From the NCBI GenBank assembly GCA_910586485.1, contig CAJUIA010000016.1, positions 1-64,000 on the forward strand: a stretch of DNA of 64,000 nucleotides, given 5' to 3'. Positions within the stretch are counted from its first letter, which is position 1. Each line of letters starts with the position of its first letter. A program made the translations under genes and the position numbers. Below, piece by piece: positions 42,526 through 51,455 of the stretch. Under the pieces are notes generated by a model. The model saw nothing but the letters and a program-made list of their open reading frames with translations. It did not search any database and had not been told where the DNA came from. This stretch comes from an uncultured Acetatifactor sp. (GTDB lineage: Bacteria; Bacillota; Clostridia; Lachnospirales; Lachnospiraceae).

Positions 42526-43296
42526 ATGTTATTAAATATTTTTGGAATCGAAAAACCGGAAAATTCCATTGAGTGGATGATTTTCCTGGCTGAAAAATAT
42601 GCCGGTATGTTCTGGAAAGGAACTGTACTTACGTTATTGATCGCGGTGCTGGGGACGCTCCTGGGCTTTCTCCTGGGCTATGTGATTGGAATCATTCAGG
42701 ATGCAAAAATCGGCCGGGGAGATCCTGTGCTCAGGAAGGCGCCGATCAGGCTGATGAAATTTATTGCCGCCATGTATGTGGAGATATTCCGCGATACGCC
42801 GATGATTGTGCAGGCAATGATCATCTATTTCGGCATCAGGCAGGCCAATATTGGGATCACTCCCGTAAGTGCGGGCGTGCTGGTTACGGTTTTGAACACC
42901 GGAGCCTATATGGCGGAAACCGTCAGGGCCGGGATCGGCTCCATTGATCAGGGACAGCGGGAAGGCGCGTGGGCTATGGGAATGTCCCCCATGAAAACCA
43001 TGCTGTATATCGTACTGCCCCAGGCATTTAAAAATATTATTCCGGAGATGGCCAACACCTTTTTAACCAACCTGAAAATGACGTCCGTATTGAATGTAAT
43101 CGCCGTGCAGGAGCTTTTTATGGCGGCCAAGACAGTGGGCGGCAATTACTATAAATACTTTGAGTCTTATCTGGTAATTGCAGTGATTTATTTTGTGTTG
43201 TGCTTTGCGTTCAATAAGGTCTTTCAGTTCCTGGAAAAGAGGATGGGCGGGAAGCTGGATTATGCGCTGGCGGTGGAATATATGGATAACGATTAA
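42526..43296 (+). CDS. amino-acid ABC transporter permease
   Basis: A 256-residue His/Glu/Gln/Arg-type membrane subunit with about five helices. The EAA loop that contacts the ATPase is REGAWAMGMSPMKTMLYIVLPQAFKNIIPEM. EIFRDTPMIVQ is the usual family segment. A single permease gene implies a homodimer. Confidence 0.94.
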   Translation: MLLNIFGIEKPENSIEWMIFLAEKYAGMFWKGTVLTLLIAVLGTLLGFLLGYVIGIIQDAKIGRGDPVLRKAPIRLMKFIAAMYVEIFRDTPMIVQAMIIYFGIRQANIGITPVSAGVLVTVLNTGAYMAETVRAGIGSIDQGQREGAWAMGMSPMKTMLYIVLPQAFKNIIPEMANTFLTNLKMTSVLNVIAVQELFMAAKTVGGNYYKYFESYLVIAVIYFVLCFAFNKVFQFLEKRMGGKLDYALAVEYMDND

Positions 43297-43307
43297 GGAG
43301 ATTTGAT

Positions 43308-44048
43308 ATGGGCGAGACGATTATTTCTGTTCAGGATCTGCGTAAGTCCTTTGGAGATCACGAGGTACTTAAAAAAATTGATATGGATGTCCATGAGGGT
43401 GAGATTATCTGCATTGTCGGCTCTTCGGGATCGGGAAAATCCACGCTGCTTCGCTGTATCAACCGGCTGGAGCGCCAGACCTCCGGGAAAATCCTGTTTA
43501 AGGGCACGGAGCTTCGGGACGTGCAGAGAGAAATCAATGAATATCGGTCCAGGGTGGGCATGGTATTTCAGTCCTTTAATCTGTTTCACAACATGACGGT
43601 GCTGGAAAACTGTATGCTCTGTACCAGGAAAGTACTGCATCTGCCGAAGGAAGAGGCCTTTGACCGGGCAATCACCCATTTAAAGGCAGTGGGCATGGCG
43701 CCTTATATTCATGCCCGGCCGAGCCAGCTGTCAGGGGGACAGAAGCAGCGGGTTGCTATTGCCAGATCTCTCTGTATGAATCCGGAGGTGCTTTTATTTG
43801 ACGAGCCCACCTCCGCACTGGACCCGGAGATGGTGGGCGAGGTGCTGAATGTGATGAAGAAGCTGGCCCTGACCGGGCTGACCATGGTGATTGTCACTCA
43901 TGAGATGGCGTTTGCAAGAGATGTGTCCACCAGGACAATCTTTATGGACGGTGGATATGTGGTGGAGGATGCGCCGCCGGCGCAGCTGTTCACCAATCCT
44001 CAAAATTCCCGGACCAGAGAATTCCTGAGCAGATACCTGGCCGGATAG
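43308..44048 (+). CDS. amino-acid ABC transporter ATP-binding protein
   Basis: A 246-residue GlnQ-type ATPase: Walker A GSSGSGKST, signature LSGGQKQR, Walker B VLLFDEPTSALDPE, switch His in VTHEM. It lies 11 bp after the permease gene behind AAGGAG. Confidence 0.95.
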   Translation: MGETIISVQDLRKSFGDHEVLKKIDMDVHEGEIICIVGSSGSGKSTLLRCINRLERQTSGKILFKGTELRDVQREINEYRSRVGMVFQSFNLFHNMTVLENCMLCTRKVLHLPKEEAFDRAITHLKAVGMAPYIHARPSQLSGGQKQRVAIARSLCMNPEVLLFDEPTSALDPEMVGEVLNVMKKLALTGLTMVIVTHEMAFARDVSTRTIFMDGGYVVEDAPPAQLFTNPQNSRTREFLSRYLAG

Positions 44049-44065
44049 ATAAGCGGGAGGCATAT

Positions 44066-44776
44066 ATGAATCATTTTATTGTTACATTTGCCAGGGGCTT
44101 TGGCTCCGGGGGAAAGGAAATCGCATCGTGTCTGGCGAAGGAGCTGGGGGTTCACTGTTATGAAAACCGCATACTTACGCTGGCCAGTCAGATGAGCGGA
44201 TTAAACGAGAATCTGTTCAAAGAGGTAAATGAGAAAATCAGGAACTATGGAGGCCTGTCCGGTTTCCTGCAGGGACTTCCCAGAGCAAGGAATTATATTG
44301 CCCGGAATGAAAAATTTGTGTCGGATGACAAGCTGTTTGAGTATCAGTGTACCATCATTAAAGAGCTGGCGGACACGGAGTCCTGCGTCATTGTGGGGAA
44401 ATGCGCCGATTACGTACTCAGGGGCCGTCCCAACGTGGTCAGTGTCTACATCGAGGCACCCAGAGCGTTCTGCGTCCGCAGGACAATGGAGCGCATGGGG
44501 GTGACGGAGGAAACCGCTCATGCAACCATCACCCGGACCGATAAGTACCGGGCCCAGTATTATCAATACTATACTCACGGGAATTACTGGACCAATCCGG
44601 TGAATTATGACATGACGCTGAACAGTGAAAAAGCAGGGGTTTACAACTGCGTGAAAATCATCGAGCAGTATCTGCTGATCAAGGGGCTGATTACGCCGGA
44701 GATGATTACGCCGGCGGAGCATTCAGGACTGGAGCTGAATCAGCAGCCCGCAGGGAAGGGGCAGGCCGGGGAATAA
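44066..44776 (+). CDS. cytidylate-kinase-like family protein
   Basis: A 236-residue P-loop protein of the cytidylate-kinase-like (AAK6-type) family. The phosphate loop is RGFGSGGKEIASCLAKEL, without the usual GKS/T end, then CVIVGKCADYVLR and a region FCVRRTMERMGVTEETAHATITRTDKYRAQYYQYYTHGNYW seen in this family. It is not the housekeeping Cmk, which is shorter in the NMP-binding part and has GPAGAGKST. Substrate unknown. It sits 17 bp after the transporter ATPase and upstream of an aminotransferase. Confidence 0.8.
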   Translation: MNHFIVTFARGFGSGGKEIASCLAKELGVHCYENRILTLASQMSGLNENLFKEVNEKIRNYGGLSGFLQGLPRARNYIARNEKFVSDDKLFEYQCTIIKELADTESCVIVGKCADYVLRGRPNVVSVYIEAPRAFCVRRTMERMGVTEETAHATITRTDKYRAQYYQYYTHGNYWTNPVNYDMTLNSEKAGVYNCVKIIEQYLLIKGLITPEMITPAEHSGLELNQQPAGKGQAGE

Positions 44777-44901
44777 GTATCCGGGAAAAGCAGCAGATCA
44801 GGGGAAAAGCAGGACCCCAGAAGGCAGCGGGCGGGGAAAAAGCAAGGAGAATAAAGCAGCAGAAAATAAAATAACAACAGCAGCAGGAGGAATTTGAAGA
44901 G

Positions 44902-46116
44902 ATGAAACTGGCAGATACGGGTTTAACGGCACAAGACATTAAAGACAAGGTCAGCAAATATATGATAGAGACCTATGAGAGATTTGACTTTCTGGCAGAG
45001 ACAGCCAGGGAGCAGTATATCTATGACGAAAAGGGAGAAAAATATCTTGACTTTTACGCGGGCATAGCCGTCAATGCGGCGGGTAACTGCAATCAAAAGG
45101 TAGTGGAGGCGGTGGTAGAGCAGGCCAGGACGTTGATGCACACATTTAATTATCCGTATACCATCCCCCAGGCGCTCCTGGCGGAAAAGGTCTGCACCAC
45201 CATCGGCATGGATAAGATTTTTTTCCAGAATTCCGGTACGGAGGCAAACGAGGCCATGATTAAGATGGCCAGAAAATACGGAATCGAAAAATACGGTCCT
45301 AACCGTTATCACATTGTGACGGCGAAAATGGGCTTCCATGGGAGAACCTTCGGTGCCATGTCGGCTACCGGGCAGCCGGGAAACGGATGTCAGATCGGCT
45401 TCGGCCCCATGACCTATGGATTTTCCTATGCGCCCTACAACGATTTGCAGGCATTTGAGGATGCCTGTACGGAGAATACCATTGCCATCATGGTGGAGCC
45501 GGTGCAGGGCGAGGGCGGCGTACATCCGGCGACACAGGAATTTATGAAGGGACTTCGGGAATTTTGTGATCAAAAGGGGATGCTGCTTCTGCTGGACGAG
45601 GTGCAGACAGGATGGTGCAGAACCGGCAAGGTCATGAGCTACATGAATTACGGTATCAAGCCGGATATTGTATCCATGGCGAAGGCGCTGGGCGGCGGTA
45701 TGCCCATCGGGGCCATCTGTGCCACGGAGGAGGTGGCAAAGGCATTTTCTCCGGGCTCCCACGGAACGACCTTCGGCGGGCATCCGGTCAGCTGTGCGGC
45801 GGCCCTGGCGGAGATCGAGGAGCTGCTGGGCAGAAACCTGGCGGAACATGCGGCTGAGACCGGCACGTATTTGATGGAGAAGCTGAAAAGCCTGCCCCAT
45901 GTGAAGGAAGTCAGAGGACAGGGGCTGCTCGTGGGCGTGGAATTTGACGCCGGCATCAGCAGTACGGAGGTAAAGCATGAATGTCTGCACCGTCACCTGC
46001 TGCTGACGGCAATCGGAGATCATATTATCCGGATGGTCCCGCCGCTGATCATTGACAGGCGGGATTGTGACCAGGCCTGTGAAATTATCAAGGCTTCCGT
46101 GGAAGCCTTGAGCTAA
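44902..46116 (+). CDS. class III aminotransferase (acetylornithine/omega-amino-acid type)
   Basis: A 404-residue PLP enzyme. The Schiff-base lysine is K261 in SMAKALGGGMPIGA; NSGTEANEAMIKMAR, FHGRTFGAMSATG and LLLDEVQTGWCRTG are the class III signatures. It could be acetylornithine aminotransferase, but it is not near arginine genes. Its neighbours (amino-acid importer, iron alcohol dehydrogenase 12 bp downstream) fit an omega-transaminase (GABA, 5-aminovalerate, beta-alanine or taurine) that yields a semialdehyde. GGAGGAATT precedes the start. Confidence 0.85.
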   Translation: MKLADTGLTAQDIKDKVSKYMIETYERFDFLAETAREQYIYDEKGEKYLDFYAGIAVNAAGNCNQKVVEAVVEQARTLMHTFNYPYTIPQALLAEKVCTTIGMDKIFFQNSGTEANEAMIKMARKYGIEKYGPNRYHIVTAKMGFHGRTFGAMSATGQPGNGCQIGFGPMTYGFSYAPYNDLQAFEDACTENTIAIMVEPVQGEGGVHPATQEFMKGLREFCDQKGMLLLLDEVQTGWCRTGKVMSYMNYGIKPDIVSMAKALGGGMPIGAICATEEVAKAFSPGSHGTTFGGHPVSCAAALAEIEELLGRNLAEHAAETGTYLMEKLKSLPHVKEVRGQGLLVGVEFDAGISSTEVKHECLHRHLLLTAIGDHIIRMVPPLIIDRRDCDQACEIIKASVEALS

Positions 46117-46128
46117 GGCGGTGCCGCG

Positions 46129-47271
46129 ATGAAGACATTTTCTTTTTCTATACCACAGAATGTGATTTTCGGAAAGGGCAGCCTGCAGGAGCTTCCGCAG
46201 GCTGCGAAAAAGCTTAAAAAGAAAAAAGCGCTGATCATTTCCGGTCCCCACTTACAGAAAATCGGGATGGTGGGAAAATGCCGGGATGCCCTGAAGGCGG
46301 CGGAAATAGAAAGCGAGGCGTTTACGGAGACGGAAGGGAATCCCGGTACGGAGACCGTGGAAAAGGCCGCAGAGATATACAGAAAAAGCGGCGCGGAGTT
46401 TATCGTGGCATTTGGCGGCGGCTCGCCTCTGGATGTGGCGAAAGCAGCAGGCGTGCTGGCCGTATACGGCGGAAGGATTACGGATTACGAAGGCGGCGGT
46501 AAGGTGCCAGGACCGATCATGCCGGTGATTGCCATCCCCACCACGGCGGGAACCGGCTCGGAGGTGACGCCCTTTGCTGTCATTACTGATCATAGCCGCA
46601 ATTACAAGCTGTCGGTGTCCAGCAGCTATCTGCTGCCGTCCTGTGCCATTCTGGACCCGGAGCTGATCGCCAGCGTCCCGGAGAAAACGGCGGCGGCCTG
46701 CGGCGTGGACGCGCTGGTACATGCCCTGGAGGCCTATCTTTCGCTGGCGGCCTCCCCGTTTTCCGACATGTTTGCCCTGAAAGCCCTGCAGATGATTGGA
46801 AGCAGCCTCCGGGCTTATGTGGCGGACCGCAATCAGGAGGCGGAGACCATGCTGCTGGGATCATTGTTTGCGGGCATTGCATTTTCTCATGCCAGGCTGG
46901 GAAATGTACACGCCATGAGCCACCCGGTCAGCGCATATTTCAATGTACCTCACGGGATGGCCAATGCGGTTCTGCTTCCCACGGTGGCAGCATATAATGA
47001 ACAGGCGGCGCAGGGGAAATATTATGATATTTATCGGTGCATAGCAGAAGCTCCGGTTTCCGAAAAAGAATTTGTGCCTTCCATGCTGGCGGAAGCACTG
47101 CGGCTCCTGAACAGGGAGCTGGGCATTCCGCCCTGTCTGAAGGAGGCCGGTGTGAAGGCGGAGTATTTTGAAGCGATGGCTGACGATGCCATGAAGAGCG
47201 GAAATATTGCAGTGAATCCAAGAAAAACAACGAGGGCGGATGTCGTTGAGCTGTACAAACAAGCATTTTAA
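46129..47271 (+). CDS. iron-containing alcohol dehydrogenase
   Basis: A 380-residue group III alcohol dehydrogenase. NAD-binding GGGSPLDVAKA is near residue 95. Metal ligands are the Asp and His of GVDALVHALEAY and the two His in HAMSHPVSAYFNVPHGMANA. It could reduce the semialdehyde made by the adjacent transaminase to a hydroxy acid. The ribosome binding site is weak, so expression may depend on coupling to the aminotransferase gene 12 bp upstream. It is followed by a hairpin shared with the convergent SDR gene. Confidence 0.9.
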   Translation: MKTFSFSIPQNVIFGKGSLQELPQAAKKLKKKKALIISGPHLQKIGMVGKCRDALKAAEIESEAFTETEGNPGTETVEKAAEIYRKSGAEFIVAFGGGSPLDVAKAAGVLAVYGGRITDYEGGGKVPGPIMPVIAIPTTAGTGSEVTPFAVITDHSRNYKLSVSSSYLLPSCAILDPELIASVPEKTAAACGVDALVHALEAYLSLAASPFSDMFALKALQMIGSSLRAYVADRNQEAETMLLGSLFAGIAFSHARLGNVHAMSHPVSAYFNVPHGMANAVLLPTVAAYNEQAAQGKYYDIYRCIAEAPVSEKEFVPSMLAEALRLLNRELGIPPCLKEAGVKAEYFEAMADDAMKSGNIAVNPRKTTRADVVELYKQAF

Positions 47272-47299
47272 AACAAGACTTAAAAAAGCAGAAATAATA

Positions 47300-47338
47300 T
47301 AAGCGGCACAGCGCCTGTAACAGGGGTTATGCCGCTTA
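47300..47338. terminator. bidirectional terminator between the alcohol dehydrogenase and SDR genes
   Basis: TAAGCGGCA at 47300-47308 pairs with TGCCGCTTA at 47330-47338. On the minus strand it is followed by TTATATTATTTC and a T run, so it may work better for the SDR gene. Confidence 0.65.
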
Positions 47339-47365
47339 ACTTATATCAACACATCAAAGGATCGC

Positions 47366-48166
47366 TTAAGGTCTTAAGCCCATGCCGCCCTCTAAGGTCA
47401 GGGTTTCACCGGAGAGATACTTGAAATCAGGTGAAGCCAGCTGTACGCAGACCCGGCCGATTTCCTTTTCCACGTCGCCGTAATGGCCCATGGGAGGCAT
47501 GTGTACATTTGCCTTGAAGGCATCGGGGTATGCCTTTTCAAACTGCTCCAGCTGTGCCGTCCAGGCCAGGGGACAGATGACATTCACGTTAATCCCGTCT
47601 TTTCCCCACTCGGTGGCTGCTACCCTGGAAAGTCCTCTGATGCCTTCCTTGGCCGCGGCATATGCACATTGTCCGAAGTTGCCGAAGAGACCTGCGCCGG
47701 AAGCAAAGTTGATCACGGTGCCCTTGGTCTCCTTTAAATGAGGATAGCAGGCCTTCATGTAATAAAACGCAGCGTAAAGACCGGAGTAGAGGGCCAGGTT
47801 AAACTGCTCCGTGGTGTGGTCGGCCAGGGTTACGCCGGAAGCGGATGCCTGGGCATTGTTGATCAGTACGTCAATTTTCCCAAAGGTGTCCATGGTCTTT
47901 TGAACTACCTCATTTACCACGGTTTCATTATCGGAATCCGCTGAAACGTCGGCGGCCATGGTCAATACCTTGATTCCATAGAGACGCTCTAATTCTTCTT
48001 TTGCATCCTCCAGCTTTTTTACATTTCGCCCGGTGATGACCAGATTAGCGCCCTCCTTTGCGTAGGCGGTGGCTATTCCGTAGCCAATAGAGCCGCAGGT
48101 GCCGTCTGAAAGGACAGCTCGTCCTCCGCCTGTGATGATTGCTGTCTTACCTTGTAAAAAACCCAT
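47366..48166 (-). CDS. SDR family oxidoreductase with an insert in the cofactor-binding loop
   Basis: A 266-residue SDR. The usual TGxxxGxG is expanded to TGGGRAVLSDGTCGSIGYG (residues 12-30), placing it in a clostridial subgroup. Downstream features are normal: VLINNAQ, the Ser in VINFASGAG and YAAAK for the catalytic Tyr/Lys. The substrate is unknown. A good site GGAGGG precedes the start. It faces the transaminase/dehydrogenase genes and may or may not belong to that pathway. Confidence 0.87.
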   Translation of the reverse strand: MGFLQGKTAIITGGGRAVLSDGTCGSIGYGIATAYAKEGANLVITGRNVKKLEDAKEELERLYGIKVLTMAADVSADSDNETVVNEVVQKTMDTFGKIDVLINNAQASASGVTLADHTTEQFNLALYSGLYAAFYYMKACYPHLKETKGTVINFASGAGLFGNFGQCAYAAAKEGIRGLSRVAATEWGKDGINVNVICPLAWTAQLEQFEKAYPDAFKANVHMPPMGHYGDVEKEIGRVCVQLASPDFKYLSGETLTLEGGMGLRP

Positions 48167-48257
48167 TTGAAACCCTCCTGTCTGTTATTCAATTTAAAAA
48201 TGATAAAATTATTATAGCAAGTGCCTTCCATGTGGTCAAGCGGCTTTCGGAAAGATG

Positions 48258-48273
48258 AGCTGCAGCTGCAGCT
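48258..48273. promoter_or_regulatory. 16-bp perfect palindrome upstream of the ABC exporter genes
   Basis: AGCTGCAGCTGCAGCT reads the same on both strands, in the 245-bp gap between the divergent SDR and ABC genes. It may be an operator; otherwise nothing is recognisable in this gap. Confidence 0.35.
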
Positions 48274-48411
48274 TACCGCTTCGAAAACGCAGCTTATCGA
48301 AAATTCCTTGCAGGAAAACAGGAAGTACTGTATGCTGACGGCTAAAGGAGGACGCCGGCCTTGGGATGGGCCGGGCTGACTCCGGGATCAGAACGGACAG
48401 GAGGAAGATAC

Positions 48412-49359
48412 ATGGACCGAATCATAGAAGTGAAGGGTCTGAAAAAGTATTTTAAGGAAGTGAAAGCGGTGGACGACATCGACTTTGCGGTGGAGAAGGG
48501 CGAACTCTTTGGATTTCTGGGAATCAATGGAGCGGGGAAGTCTACCACCGTCAATATGCTTTGTACTCTTTTTGCGCCAACGGCAGGAGAAATTACGATC
48601 TGCGGCTTCAGGCTGGGAAAGGAGGATGAAAGAATCAGGGAAAGCATCGGCGTAGTATGGCAGGGAAACTGCCTGGACGAAAAGCTGACCGTGAAGGAAA
48701 ACCTGTATGTGCGGGCATCCCTGTATGGATATGCCGGGACGGAGCGGAAGCAGAAGGTGGAACGGGTCCGTGACAGACTGAAGCTGGAGGATATTTACAA
48801 CAGGCGCTATGAGAAGCTGTCGGGAGGGCAGAAGCGGAGGTGCGAGCTGGGAGCCGCCCTGATCAATACGCCGAAGGTGCTGTTTTTGGATGAGCCCACT
48901 ACGGGGCTGGACCCGGCCACAAGAAAGCTGGTTTGGGAGAGCCTGGAGGATCTGCGCAGGGAGGATGGCATGACGATTTTCCTTACGACGCATTATATGG
49001 AGGAAGCTGCCAGGGCAGGGCATATTGCCATTATTGACAGCGGGAAGCTTAAGGAATTCGGAACGCCCTTTGAATTGAAGGAGAAATATGCCAGGGATAA
49101 GCTGAGGCTGTGGGCGAAGCCGGGAAGGCTTGAGGCGGTGAAAGGGATGCTGGCAGAAGCGGGCCTGGAAAACAGAAGCGAGTCATTTGAGGCAATGTCC
49201 GCGCAGGAGTCGGAGCCGGTGCTTGCAGAGCTGTCCGGAAGCATGGCAGCGCTGCCGCTTTTAAGGCAGGTGGAAGCTGACATATCCGGGTTTGAAGTGA
49301 TCCAGGGCTCCATGGACGACGTATTTTTAAATGTGACGGGCAAAAAGCTTACGGAATAA
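48412..49359 (+). CDS. ABC exporter ATP-binding protein (DrrA/antibiotic type)
   Basis: A 315-residue ATPase: Walker A GINGAGKST, signature LSGGQKRR, Walker B VLFLDEPTTGLDPATR, and a C-terminal extension of about 90 residues typical of DrrA/Daunorubicin-type exporters (ending in a GSMDDVFLNVTGKKL motif). ATG 48412 with GGAGGAAG is preferred over the in-frame TTG at 48361. It pairs with the permease gene that follows. Confidence 0.92.
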   Translation: MDRIIEVKGLKKYFKEVKAVDDIDFAVEKGELFGFLGINGAGKSTTVNMLCTLFAPTAGEITICGFRLGKEDERIRESIGVVWQGNCLDEKLTVKENLYVRASLYGYAGTERKQKVERVRDRLKLEDIYNRRYEKLSGGQKRRCELGAALINTPKVLFLDEPTTGLDPATRKLVWESLEDLRREDGMTIFLTTHYMEEAARAGHIAIIDSGKLKEFGTPFELKEKYARDKLRLWAKPGRLEAVKGMLAEAGLENRSESFEAMSAQESEPVLAELSGSMAALPLLRQVEADISGFEVIQGSMDDVFLNVTGKKLTE

Positions 49360-49431
49360 GGAGGAAGGTTGAAAGAAAAGCGCTTTCAACTATTGAATTT
49401 AAGTCCGCCAAAGCGGACAGGGGGTATAAAA

Positions 49432-50346
49432 ATGGAAACCGTATTATATTTGATAAAAAGGAATTGCAGAATTTTCTTAAGAGACCGGGCAGCAGTGTTT
49501 TTTTCTGTGCTGTCCATGCTGATCGTGTTGATGCTGATGGTGTTTTTTTTAGGAAGGTTGCACAGTGACGGACTGGTAGATATTTTAGGAGAATTGGGCG
49601 GAGAGCGGGACAGAGCCTTAGATGAGAAAAATGCCGCTTATCTGGTACAGCTTTGGACCCTTGGGGGAATTTTGGTGGTAAATTCGGTGACGGTGACGAT
49701 GACCGTGCTGGGGAGTATGGTGCAGGATGAGACCAGAAAGCGCATTATGGCGTATTATGTGACACCTGTCAACAGGGTGAAGCTGTCTCTTGGCTACATA
49801 TTTGCGGCGTGGCTGGTGGGTACGGGAATGTGTGTGCTGACATTGACAATAGGGGAAATTTATTTTCTGGCCGGCGGATATGGTCTTTTAGGGGCAGACA
49901 CGCTTTTTAAGCTGGTGGGGATAATTGCCCTGTGCGCTTTTACGTTTTCATCGCTGGGCTATCTGCTGGCGCTTTTTGTTCACAGTGACAGCGCCTGGAG
50001 CGGTCTGCTCACCGTGATTGGAACGCTGGTGGGCTTTTTGGGAGGAATATATCTTTCTATCGGCTCCCTGTCGGAAAGCATACAAGGGGTATTAAAATGT
50101 ATACCTGTGCTGCACGGCACGTCCATGATGTGGTCCGTCTGTACGGAAGAGGCCATCGGAAAAACCTTTGCCGGGCTGCCGGATATGGCTGCGGATGTTT
50201 TTCGAAAGGAAATGGGGATCACACTGTTTTTTGGAGAAAAGGAGATTCTGCCCTGGCAGCAGGTGGCAATCTTACTGTTTTATGGTATAATAGCCATAGC
50301 CGCGGCAGCGCTGGTAAACAGAAAGCGGAAGCTGAAGGACCGTTAG
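49432..50346 (+). CDS. ABC-2 type exporter permease
   Basis: A 304-residue membrane protein with about six helices. It has an N-terminal helix (FFSVLSMLIVLMLMVFFLG), an extracytoplasmic region, then five helices including TRKRIMAYYVTPVNRVKLSLGYIF. AGGGGG precedes ATG 49432; an upstream TTG at 49369 is in frame. The exported substrate is unknown. Confidence 0.88.
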   Translation: METVLYLIKRNCRIFLRDRAAVFFSVLSMLIVLMLMVFFLGRLHSDGLVDILGELGGERDRALDEKNAAYLVQLWTLGGILVVNSVTVTMTVLGSMVQDETRKRIMAYYVTPVNRVKLSLGYIFAAWLVGTGMCVLTLTIGEIYFLAGGYGLLGADTLFKLVGIIALCAFTFSSLGYLLALFVHSDSAWSGLLTVIGTLVGFLGGIYLSIGSLSESIQGVLKCIPVLHGTSMMWSVCTEEAIGKTFAGLPDMAADVFRKEMGITLFFGEKEILPWQQVAILLFYGIIAIAAAALVNRKRKLKDR

Positions 50347-50414
50347 CCGGTCGGCAATTCTTCCCGATTTACGAATTGTCAGGGCTTGCAGTAAGACAGT
50401 AACATGGAGGGAGC

Positions 50415-50852
50415 ATGAAAATAACGATACAGGAGTGTCCGCCGGAAGAGGAAGAAGAGATTATCATCCGCTGCAGAGCGGTGGATGAGTCTCTGCTGAA
50501 GCTGATCTATTCTTTAAGAACAGGGCGGGAAAAGCTGACGGTATCTAAGGAAGATAAGATTTTTCAGGTAAAGCCGTCAGATGTTTATTATTTTGAGGCG
50601 GTGGATAACAAGGTGTTTGCCTGTCTGGAGAAAGAGGTTTTCGATACGAAAAGCAAGCTTTATGAGCTGGAAAAGCAGTTGGAAAATACCGATTTTTTCA
50701 GAGCGTCCAAATCTACGATTATCAATCTGGCAAGGGTGAAGAATATCTGTCCGGCATTCAACGGGCGTTTTGAGGTCTGCATGGAAAACGGGGAAAAGCT
50801 GATTGTATCAAGGCAGTATGTGCCTGACCTGAAGAAGAAGCTGGGGCTTTAG
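50415..50852 (+). CDS. LytTR DNA-binding domain regulator
   Basis: A 145-residue protein that is essentially a LytTR DNA-binding domain (about 45-145: VKPSDVYYFEAVDNKVFACL ... DFFRASKSTIINLARV) with a short N-terminal part and no receiver. Such proteins usually act with a membrane DUF3021 partner, encoded next. It likely controls the ABC exporter and its own gene. Confidence 0.9.
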   Translation: MKITIQECPPEEEEEIIIRCRAVDESLLKLIYSLRTGREKLTVSKEDKIFQVKPSDVYYFEAVDNKVFACLEKEVFDTKSKLYELEKQLENTDFFRASKSTIINLARVKNICPAFNGRFEVCMENGEKLIVSRQYVPDLKKKLGL

Positions 50853-50862
50853 GAGGGACGAA

Positions 50863-51354
50863 ATGTTCAAACGAAAAATAGGATTTTTATTTAACGTTTT
50901 CAGTATGATAACTTCCTGCATGGTGATTGTGGTGGCCTTTTTTACTACGGTGGTGAATCCCACGGAAAGAATTGAAACAGTGACGCTCTGGCAGATTGTA
51001 GCGGTAGCCGGAGTGATTACGCTGCTTTCGCTGATCTATCCCTGGGACAGGTCTATGGGAAAGGCGGAAATCGCGGTGAGAACTGGCATCCATTATGTGG
51101 CAGTGAATGTAATCGTAATGGCTTCCGGCATTATGTTTCATTGGTATAATCCAAAGGAAACACTGAGTATTTTCGCCATGCTGGTTTCGATTGCTATTAT
51201 TTTTGCCGTTGTTTCAGGAATCTCCTGGAGAAAGTCAGCCAAAGACGCAAAGCAGATGAATGAACGACTGCAGAAATACGTGAAAGCGGCTGAGGAAATA
51301 CAGGCCGAAGGATCGGAGCCCGAAAGAGCAGATGAAAGAGCAGATAAGGAATAG
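50863..51354 (+). CDS. DUF3021 membrane protein, partner of LytTR regulator
   Basis: A 163-residue protein with four predicted helices (about 10-30, 40-60, 75-95, 103-122) and a charged C-terminal tail, the layout of DUF3021. LytTR-DUF3021 pairs are common in Firmicutes, where the membrane partner is thought to inhibit the regulator. The gene lies 10 bp after lytTR. It ends just before the yceD promoter. Confidence 0.85.
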   Translation: MFKRKIGFLFNVFSMITSCMVIVVAFFTTVVNPTERIETVTLWQIVAVAGVITLLSLIYPWDRSMGKAEIAVRTGIHYVAVNVIVMASGIMFHWYNPKETLSIFAMLVSIAIIFAVVSGISWRKSAKDAKQMNERLQKYVKAAEEIQAEGSEPERADERADKE

Positions 51355-51367
51355 ACAAAAAATTCGG

Positions 51368-51396
51368 TTGACAAATTGCTTCCTTCTATGTATAAT
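51368..51396 (+). promoter_or_regulatory. promoter of yceD-rpmF
   Basis: A perfect TTGACA (51368-51373) and a perfect TATAAT (51391-51396) with 17-bp spacing, one of the strongest-looking promoters in the window, as expected for a ribosomal protein gene. Confidence 0.88.
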
Positions 51397-51455
51397 GAAT
51401 CAATGTGTGAAGAAAAACCGCACCAGTGTACGACAGGAGTCGGACAGGAGTCGCT

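Noticed and set aside
44066..44776. Housekeeping cytidylate kinase (cmk)
   Set aside because: The P-loop and overall sequence differ from Cmk and belong to the cytidylate-kinase-like family.
44923..46251. 442-residue minus-strand frame
   Set aside because: Shadow of the class III aminotransferase gene, which has intact motifs on the plus strand.
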